A DNA stretch of 11,919 bases from Candidatus Gastranaerophilales bacterium. Its GTDB lineage: Bacteria > Cyanobacteriota > Vampirovibrionia > Gastranaerophilales > Gastranaerophilaceae. This document shows, piece after piece, positions 7,093 to 11,919 of this stretch. The notes beneath the pieces were generated by a model, which was given only the letters and a program-made list of their open reading frames with translations, was not told where the DNA came from and ran no database searches. Both the position numbers and the translations under genes were made by a program. The stretch lies in assembly GCA_910587175.1 (NCBI GenBank), contig CAJULH010000055.1, forward strand, positions 1 to 11,919, written 5' to 3'. Numbering within the stretch: the first letter of the stretch is position 1; every line of letters begins with the position of its first letter.

Positions 7093-7098
7093 AAGGAG
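7093..7098 (+). promoter_or_regulatory. Ribosome binding site that fixes the gatB start
   Basis: AAGGAG sits six bases before the ATG at 7105. It selects that codon over the in-frame non-ATG start 75 bp earlier. Confidence 0.88.
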
Positions 7099-7104
7099 CA
7101 TTTA

Positions 7105-8556
7105 ATGGAATTTGAAGAATTAAAAGAAAAGTATGAAATGGTTATAGGACTTGAAGTCCATGCACAGCTTAAAACAAAAACAAAAATATTTGCACCGGAC
7201 GGGGCTGAGTTTGGCCATGAACCAAACAGCCAAACATCCCCAATTACACTTGGTATGCCAGGTGTGCTTCCTGTATTAAATAAGGCTGTGGTTGATATGG
7301 CTATTTTAACCGGTCTTGCTTTGAATTGCGAAATTCCATCCAGATGCAAATTTGACAGAAAACAATATTTTTACCCTGATTTGCCAAAGGGCTATCAGAT
7401 TTCACAGTACGATGAACCTATTTGCGGCAAAGGAAGTATAAAAATTTCAAATAAAACAATAGGTATTACAAGGGCACATTTGGAAGAAGATGCCGGAAAA
7501 CTTGTACATGCCGGTTCTGCAGGAATATATGGCTCCTCTTACTCTCTTGTAGATTTGAACAGAGCTGGTACTCCCCTGCTTGAAATTGTTTCCGAGCCTG
7601 ATATGAGAAGTTCTGATGAAGCAAGAGAATATATGGAAGAATTAAGAAATATTCTAAGATACATAGGCGTTTGTGACGGCAACCTTGAAGAAGGTTCTAT
7701 GCGTTGTGATGCCAATATTTCTATTCGCCCGAAAGGACAAAAAGAATTTGGAACAAGGGCTGAAATTAAAAACGTAAACAGCTTCAGAGCACTTCAAAGA
7801 GCGATTGAATACGAATTTGAAAGACAAATCGAGCTTGTTGAGCGCGGTGAAGAAGTAGTTCAGGAAACAAGACTTTGGGATGATGCAAAAGGAATAACAT
7901 CTTCAATGAGAGGCAAGGAAGATGCTCATGACTATAGATATTTCCCCGAACCGGATTTAATGCCCTTGGAAATAAGCAGAGAATGGGTTGAAAAGGTGCG
8001 AAATACCATGCCCGAACTTCCTGCACAAAAACTTCAAAGATATATTGATTCCGGTCTTTCTGAATATGATGCAAGTGTTCTTGTAAATCAGTTAGAGATG
8101 GCACTCTTCTTTGATAAGGTAGTGGCCCAGGGAGTTAATCTCAAAACCGCTTCAAACTTTATAATGGGTGAAATTGCAGCATTTTTAAAAGAAGAAAAAG
8201 TTCAGATTGAAGAATCAAAGTTAACTGTTGACAATTTTGTTAAATTGATGAAATTGCTTGAAAAAGGTACAATTTCAAATAATATTGCAAAATCTCTCGT
8301 AATAGATATTTTAAAAACCGGGGATGATGCTGAAAAACTTGTTGAAAAGCGCGGTTTAAGTGTGCTTTCAAACCCTGATGAAATTTTACCTGTTGTGCAA
8401 AAAGTTGTAGCCAATAATCCCGAACAGGTTGCTGCATATAAAGGCGGCAGAGATAAACTGTTTGGATTTTTTGTAGGACAAGTAATGAAGGAAACCAAGG
8501 GTAGAGCTAATCCACAGCTTTTAAATGAGCTTTTAAAGAAAGAACTGGAAAAATAA
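7105..8556 (+). CDS. gatB: Asp-tRNA(Asn)/Glu-tRNA(Gln) amidotransferase subunit B
   Basis: GatB binds misacylated Glu-tRNA(Gln) or Asp-tRNA(Asn) and activates the side chain with ATP for amidation by ammonia from GatA; GatC joins the two. The start at 7105 gives 483 residues, normal for the family, and begins MEFEELKEKYEMVIGLEVHAQ. Family motifs run in order: VIGLEVHAQLKTKTKIF (13-29), LGMPGVLPVLN, DRKQYFYPDLPKGYQISQ (84-101), HLEEDAGKL, VDLNRAGTPLLEIVSEPD (149-166), EGSMRCDANIS (196-206), GTRAEIKNVNSFRALQRAIE and ITSSMRGKEDAHDYRYFPEP. The C-terminal YqeY-like helical domain ends with FFVGQVMKETKGRANP. The N-terminal Cys pairs seen in some GatB proteins are absent, as in many others. gatA and gatC are not in the window. 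There is no terminator-like hairpin with a T-run directly after it, so read-through toward the tRNA-Leu is possible. Confidence 0.97.
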   Translation: MEFEELKEKYEMVIGLEVHAQLKTKTKIFAPDGAEFGHEPNSQTSPITLGMPGVLPVLNKAVVDMAILTGLALNCEIPSRCKFDRKQYFYPDLPKGYQISQYDEPICGKGSIKISNKTIGITRAHLEEDAGKLVHAGSAGIYGSSYSLVDLNRAGTPLLEIVSEPDMRSSDEAREYMEELRNILRYIGVCDGNLEEGSMRCDANISIRPKGQKEFGTRAEIKNVNSFRALQRAIEYEFERQIELVERGEEVVQETRLWDDAKGITSSMRGKEDAHDYRYFPEPDLMPLEISREWVEKVRNTMPELPAQKLQRYIDSGLSEYDASVLVNQLEMALFFDKVVAQGVNLKTASNFIMGEIAAFLKEEKVQIEESKLTVDNFVKLMKLLEKGTISNNIAKSLVIDILKTGDDAEKLVEKRGLSVLSNPDEILPVVQKVVANNPEQVAAYKGGRDKLFGFFVGQVMKETKGRANPQLLNELLKKELEK

Positions 8557-8602
8557 ATGTTTTTCTGGTACCCTTATGAAAGATAGTTATAGATTTTTAA
8601 TT

Positions 8603-8640
8603 TTTGATAACTTAATAATATGCAATATGCCGATGTGATG
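8603..8640 (+). repeat. Degenerate direct copy of the tRNA-Leu 5' end and its upstream DNA
   Basis: This stretch begins TTTGATAA and ends ATATGCCGATGTGATG. The same ends occur at 8712-8745, with a short indel between them, so both the upstream flank and the first 12 bases of tRNA-Leu are duplicated. Identity stops exactly after tRNA base 12; the following CTAGC has no counterpart in the tRNA. It is not a complete tRNA. Confidence 0.75.
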
Positions 8641-8643
8641 CTA

Positions 8644-8662
8644 GCTTTGCTCTATGCAAAGC
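8644..8662 (+). other. Small hairpin inside the tRNA-Leu leader
   Basis: GCTTTGC (8644-8650) pairs with GCAAAGC (8656-8662) across TCTAT. It sits between the direct and inverted tRNA copies and so would cap a larger nested hairpin. No T-run follows, so it is not a standard terminator. Confidence 0.55.
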
Positions 8663-8674
8663 GAAATATAAAAT

Positions 8675-8701
8675 GTAGACCAATTTCATCACATTGATAT
8701 T
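8675..8701 (-). repeat. Inverted copy of the tRNA-Leu 5' region
   Basis: The reverse complement contains ATGTGATGAAATTGGT, a perfect 16-base match to tRNA-Leu bases 5-20 (8738-8753), with partly matching flanks (ATAT on one side, AC on the other). It can pair either with the direct copy (8 bp, ATGTGATG at 8633-8640) or with the 5' end of the tRNA itself (16 bp). Confidence 0.78.
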
Positions 8702-8733
8702 ACAGAAAGACTTTGATAATTTAATATTGATAT

Positions 8734-8819
8734 GCCGATGTGATGAAATTGGTAGACGTGCCAGACTCAAAATCTGGTGTGGTTCACGCCACGTACCGGT
8801 TCGACTCCGGTCATCGGCA
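8734..8819 (+). tRNA. tRNA-Leu (anticodon CAA)
   Basis: The acceptor stem GCCGATG (8734-8740) pairs with CATCGGC (8812-8818), with discriminator A at 8819. The D-loop is AAATTGGTAGA. The anticodon stem CCAGA/TCTGG encloses the loop CTCAAAA, with CAA at 8768-8770 reading UUG. A long variable arm (GTGG paired with CCAC) marks a class II tRNA, as expected for Leu. The T-arm is ACCGG TTCGACT CCGGT. CCA is not encoded. The stems are complete, so it should be functional. Confidence 0.96.
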
Positions 8820-8887
8820 TATTTTTATTGGTTATTATCAGGTTTTTCTTTTCGGAAAAATTTAACATTTTAGAACAGCAATTACTA

Positions 8888-8918
8888 TTTACAAGCATAT
8901 TTGTATCTATGGTATAAT
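8888..8918 (+). promoter_or_regulatory. Promoter of the glycosyltransferase pair, probably leaderless
   Basis: A perfect TATAAT (8913-8918) is preceded by TG one base away (extended -10: TGGTATAAT). A TTTACA at 8888-8893 with a 19-bp spacer is a possible -35. Transcription should start about 7 bases after the -10, near 8925, only one to three bases before the ATG at 8927. No Shine-Dalgarno sequence is present. Confidence 0.68.
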
Positions 8919-8926
8919 CTAATCTT

Positions 8927-9841
8927 ATGGAACGCGCAGTTTTATTTATAATTTTTAATAGGTTAGATACGACAAAAAAGGTTTTTAAACAGATTAAAAA
9001 AGCAAAACCGCCAAGACTCTATATTGTATCAGACGGTGCGCGTGCAGACGTTCAAAATGAGGAAGTTATAGTTAAATCTGTCAGAGATTTTGTGCTTAAT
9101 AATATCGACTGGCAATGTGAAATAAAGACAAAATTTAGGGATAAGAATCTTGGCTGCGCCCTCAATATCAGCGATGCGCTAAATTGGTTTTTTGACAACG
9201 AAGAAAATGGTGTAATTCTTGAAGACGATTGCGTTGCAACGCAATCCTTTTTCAAATATTGTGAAGAGCTTCTTGACTATTATAAAAACAATCAAGATGT
9301 ATGGCACATTTCCGGCTACAATTTTTTAAATCTGCCAAACTTAAAAGAATCATACTACTTTTCTTCCGTGCCGCATGTTTGGGGTTGGGCAACCTGGGCA
9401 AACAGGTGGAAAAAATTTGAATACGACATATCAAATTATAATACAGAAAATTTTAAACGCCTTACTTCGAACAAAGTTTTTCAAAAATATTGGTGCAATA
9501 TTTTGGAACTTACAAAAGAAAAAAAAGTCGACAGTTGGGCATACAGATGGTTTTTTACTATGTTGAAATATGGCGGCATTGCTATAATACCAAAGCTTAA
9601 TATGGTTCAAAACATTGGTAATTATGGTACGCATTTTAGTGATGTATGCCCTTTATTCTTTACAAAAGCATACGAAATAGATGAAATTACTCATCCAAAA
9701 AAAATAAAAATCAGAAAAAATATAATGAATAGAATGTTTAGAGAGTGGTTTTTTATTGACGACAGACCAGTGCTGCTCAGGAAAATTCAGCTTTTTATTA
9801 AAAAGCAAGAATGGAGAAAATTATGGTCGATAAAAAAATAA
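8927..9841 (+). CDS. GT-A fold glycosyltransferase (family 2-like / HlpA-like)
   Basis: This 304-residue cytoplasmic protein probably transfers a sugar from a nucleotide-sugar donor during surface glycan synthesis. The N-terminus (AVLFIIFNRLDTTKKVFKQI, then RLYIVSDGAR at 30-39) is the nucleotide-binding start of a GT-A fold. ILEDDCV (98-103) supplies the acidic metal-binding residues (EDD, 99-101). HVWGWATWANRW (150-161) is typical of the group often annotated as nucleotide-diphospho-sugar transferase or HlpA-like. The C-terminus is basic, which fits peripheral membrane contact. No membrane segment is seen. Donor and acceptor cannot be inferred. Its 3' end overlaps the next glycosyltransferase by 19 bp, so the pair is one operon. 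A run of eight A residues (9519-9526) lies in the coding sequence. The start has no ribosome binding site and lies right at the predicted transcription start. Confidence 0.88.
   Translation: MERAVLFIIFNRLDTTKKVFKQIKKAKPPRLYIVSDGARADVQNEEVIVKSVRDFVLNNIDWQCEIKTKFRDKNLGCALNISDALNWFFDNEENGVILEDDCVATQSFFKYCEELLDYYKNNQDVWHISGYNFLNLPNLKESYYFSSVPHVWGWATWANRWKKFEYDISNYNTENFKRLTSNKVFQKYWCNILELTKEKKVDSWAYRWFFTMLKYGGIAIIPKLNMVQNIGNYGTHFSDVCPLFFTKAYEIDEITHPKKIKIRKNIMNRMFREWFFIDDRPVLLRKIQLFIKKQEWRKLWSIKK
9813..9816 (+). promoter_or_regulatory. Ribosome binding site that fixes the GT8 start
   Basis: GGAG lies six bases before the ATG at 9823. The earlier in-frame ATG at 9811 overlaps this site and has no upstream ribosome binding site of its own, so 9823 is preferred. 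Confidence 0.7.
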
Positions 9842-10731
9842 TACAGGTATTTTTAGCGTCCGATGAAAATTATACTCCGTTTCTTGCAGTAACAATGTAT
9901 TCTATCCTTTTGAATACAAATTCTTTTGTTGAATTTTACATTCTGGATGGCGGTATTAGTAAAAAATCCAGACAAAAGGTAGAAAAATCGGTTTCAAAGT
10001 TTCATAACAAAAAAATAACATATTTTAATATGAAACAGTTTGAGCTTCAAAAATTTCCAAATATTTCCCACTATTCTGTAAATACGTTTTCAAGATATTT
10101 TATTCCGAAACTAACGCCCAATATTTCAAAGGCTATCTATCTTGATGTTGATACAATTTTAACCGGCGATATTTCAGCCCTCTTTGATGAAAGCATTGCC
10201 GGGTATCCTTTAGGCGCTGTTCCTGAAGATTTTTATAAAAAAAACGGTGAATTTTTAAAAGAAAATATATACCCCAAATATCAAAATCCGGATAATTATT
10301 TTAATGCCGGAGTTTTAATTTTAGATATACAAAAATTTATAGATAATAACTTCTCTGACAGCTTGATAAAAGCCACTGTTAAATATGCTGATAAACTAAA
10401 CTGTGCCGATCAGGATATCTTCAACATTATATTTGAAGGTAACTGTAAAAAGCTTGATTATAAGTATAACTATATTCCCGATTTTTCTCTAAATTACGAT
10501 AATGTTTCTCCGTTAATTATTCATTATGCCGGTAAAAAGCCCTGGAAAGTTCTAAATGCACCTATGATGAAAGAATTTTTCAATATTTCGGATAAAACCA
10601 CATTTGCTTTTAAAGTTCGTTGCGTTCTGGTGAAAAATGTATTTAACCAAACCGTGAAGCAAATTAAAAGCTTTTTATACAGAAATATTAAATTGCCGGT
10701 TGTAAAGTTATTTTTTCACAAGACAAAGTGA
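9823..10731 (+). CDS. Glycosyltransferase family 8 protein (LgtC-like)
   Basis: From the ATG at 9823 the protein has 302 residues and begins MVDKKIIQVFLASDENYTPF, the classic start of GT8 enzymes. Retaining GT8 transferases add glucose or galactose to lipopolysaccharide or other glycans from UDP-sugars. Visible motifs, numbered from 9823, are ASDENYTPFLAVTMYSIL (12-29), the metal-binding DxD in YLDVDTILTGDISALF (DVD, 108-110), YFNAGVLILD (159-168), CADQDIFN (194-201) and the donor-binding HYAGKKPW (234-241). The C-terminal 60 residues are basic with aromatic residues, as in membrane-associating tails. It overlaps the preceding glycosyltransferase by 19 bp and so depends on the same promoter. 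Its 3' end overlaps the antiporter gene on the other strand by 24 bp. An A8 run (10237-10244) lies in the coding sequence. Sugar specificity is unknown. Confidence 0.92.
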   Translation: MVDKKIIQVFLASDENYTPFLAVTMYSILLNTNSFVEFYILDGGISKKSRQKVEKSVSKFHNKKITYFNMKQFELQKFPNISHYSVNTFSRYFIPKLTPNISKAIYLDVDTILTGDISALFDESIAGYPLGAVPEDFYKKNGEFLKENIYPKYQNPDNYFNAGVLILDIQKFIDNNFSDSLIKATVKYADKLNCADQDIFNIIFEGNCKKLDYKYNYIPDFSLNYDNVSPLIIHYAGKKPWKVLNAPMMKEFFNISDKTTFAFKVRCVLVKNVFNQTVKQIKSFLYRNIKLPVVKLFFHKTK

Positions 10732-11919
10732 AACAAGAAGCCCTATGCCCATTAAAGCAGGGTAATAAAGCCCCTTCATTATTGAAAAAGAACTTATTGA
10801 AATAGATGATGCCAAACTTGTTGCAATTAAAATCTGCGCACCGTAGGGTATCATTCCTTGAACACAACATGATGTAGTATCCAACAGACTCGCTGTCCTT
10901 CTTGGATCAACATTATATTTATTTGATAATTCCTTTGCAATAGGTCCTGCGGTAATTATTGCAACAGTATTGTTTGCGGTAAAAAGGTTTATGATACCAA
11001 CAAGAAACGTTATTCCAAATTCGCAGGATTTCTTATCCTTAATCAGGTATTGTGTTTTTCTAATGATGTAATTTATTCCGCCGTTGTATCGTACCATACA
11101 AAGAAGTCCGCCCGCAAGCATGGCAACTATTAAAGTGTTTGCCATACTTACTGTTCCGTCTCCTATCCGGCTAAATGCTCCCCATATATCAAAAATACCG
11201 TAACTTATACCTATTATTGTGTTTAAAATTATTCCGATTAAAAGCAAGAACATAACATTAATACCTGAAACTCCAAGTATAAAAAGCAGAACGTACGGCG
11301 CAATTTTTATAAAGGTTTCGGGGGCAACATTTGCATCCAAACCGGCAGCCTGAATATTTGTAAATATCGGCAGCATGTATAAAAATACACATGTTAATGC
11401 AGGTATAATAACGATTTTTAAATTGCAAATCATTTTATCCCGCATTTCAACATTTTGCGTCCTTGTTGATGCTATTGTTGTGTCGGAAATTAAAGAAAGA
11501 TTATCCCCAAACATGGCTCCGCCAATTGTTGCACCTAATACAACAACGGGATTAAAACCAAGAGTTTGCGAAAGAGCCACAGCAATAGGAACAACAGCTG
11601 CAATTGTTCCGCAAGATGTACCTACTGCAAGGGAAATCAACGCAGAGACTACAAAAAGTCCGGATACCATGAATTCTGCCGGAATAAAATATCTTGCAAT
11701 TTGTACTGCAGCATCGACTCCGCCCACTGCCTGGGCGGTGGCTGTAAATGCACCTGCAAGAATAAATACAAGACACATTATCATAATATCCTTGTTTCCC
11801 ATGCCAAGGGCAAAAATCTCTATTTTTTTATTTAATTTTTCTTTATGGTTTAAAATCAGGGCAGCTGCAGATGATATTATAAACGCTACAGTCATTGGTA
11901 CTTTTGAAAAGTCTCTTGT
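10708..11919 (-). CDS. Na+/H+ antiporter, NhaC family (truncated by window end)
   Basis: The frame is open to the right edge (eight more codons beyond the first Met at 11895, reading TRDFSKVP), so the true N-terminus with the first membrane helix lies outside. At least 403 residues are visible; NhaC-type proteins of this class are somewhat over 430, so little is missing. The protein is almost wholly hydrophobic, with about ten membrane segments. The NhaC signature GGAMFGDNLSLISDTT lies at 125-140 counted from 11895. A second half-repeat shows NLFTANNTVAIITAGPIA, followed by DPRRTASLLDTTSCCVQGMIPYG. The family exchanges Na+ for H+ (some members move organic acids), so the substrate is likely but not proven. 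The gene ends inside the 3' end of the GT8 gene on the other strand. Confidence 0.9.
   Translation of the reverse strand, partial: TRDFSKVPMTVAFIISSAAALILNHKEKLNKKIEIFALGMGNKDIMIMCLVFILAGAFTATAQAVGGVDAAVQIARYFIPAEFMVSGLFVVSALISLAVGTSCGTIAAVVPIAVALSQTLGFNPVVVLGATIGGAMFGDNLSLISDTTIASTRTQNVEMRDKMICNLKIVIIPALTCVFLYMLPIFTNIQAAGLDANVAPETFIKIAPYVLLFILGVSGINVMFLLLIGIILNTIIGISYGIFDIWGAFSRIGDGTVSMANTLIVAMLAGGLLCMVRYNGGINYIIRKTQYLIKDKKSCEFGITFLVGIINLFTANNTVAIITAGPIAKELSNKYNVDPRRTASLLDTTSCCVQGMIPYGAQILIATSLASSISISSFSIMKGLYYPALMGIGLLVSLCLVKK

Noticed and set aside
7030..7104. Earlier in-frame start for gatB adding 25 residues
   Set aside because: It would begin upstream of the likely promoter, lacks a ribosome binding site, and family members start near the VIGLEVH motif as from 7105.
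7784..8498. Minus-strand ORFs inside gatB
   Set aside because: gatB is unmistakable over this stretch; these frames are by-products of its codon use.
8624..8701. A second, complete tRNA gene upstream of tRNA-Leu
   Set aside because: Only the first 12 tRNA bases are present in direct orientation; there is no anticodon arm, T-arm or matching acceptor 3' strand.
8843..8860. Hairpin TTTTTC/GAAAAA after the tRNA as a terminator
   Set aside because: It is a six-pair, almost wholly A-T stem with only a short T-run; too weak to call. The T-rich stretch right after the tRNA may be enough, but I cannot show it.

Overview
The window is AT-rich with standard-code genes and looks like a chromosomal segment of a low-G+C bacterium. 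A Gastranaerophilales/Melainabacteria-type gut bacterium is my best guess. The guess rests on the AT bias, the mix of gene families and the Q/P/Y-rich HEAT-like proteins, and no single marker proves it. GatB shows that this organism makes Gln-tRNA and/or Asn-tRNA by the indirect amidation route. I see no phage, IS element, CRISPR array or plasmid gene.

Layout. Positions 2-868 (+) are the C-terminal part of a sensor histidine kinase cut by the window edge. It is followed 19 bp later by a membrane protein with a DUF2628-like N-terminus and four TPRs (888-2039). A hairpin at 2058-2093 ends this pair and faces the convergent minus-strand pair: a 115-residue unknown protein and, overlapping it by 4 bp, a radical SAM protein of the TIGR03960 type (2117-4251).

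The next block is the least familiar part. Three minus-strand genes (6936 down to 4354) encode two Q/P/Y-rich proteins that share a short motif, PSAxAVNIQIFxP, and carry C-terminal HEAT-like helices. Between them lies a small, probably membrane-associated protein whose start overlaps the preceding stop. A strong terminator (4303-4331) closes the block.

On the plus strand gatB follows (true start 7105), then a tRNA-Leu(CAA) at 8734-8819. The DNA just before this tRNA holds a second direct copy and an inverted copy of the tRNA 5' end. This is the oddest non-coding structure here. Two overlapping glycosyltransferase genes follow (8927-9841 and 9823-10731), the first driven by a promoter so close that its mRNA is probably leaderless. 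Their 3' end overlaps, tail to tail by 24 bp, a minus-strand NhaC-family Na+/H+ antiporter that runs off the right edge.

Functionally this is mostly housekeeping (GatB, tRNA, ion transport) plus surface glycan synthesis and signalling. The candidates for something undescribed are the VNIQIF-motif gene trio (4354-6936), the tRNA-Leu leader (8603-8760) and the unknown partner of the radical SAM protein (3904-4251).
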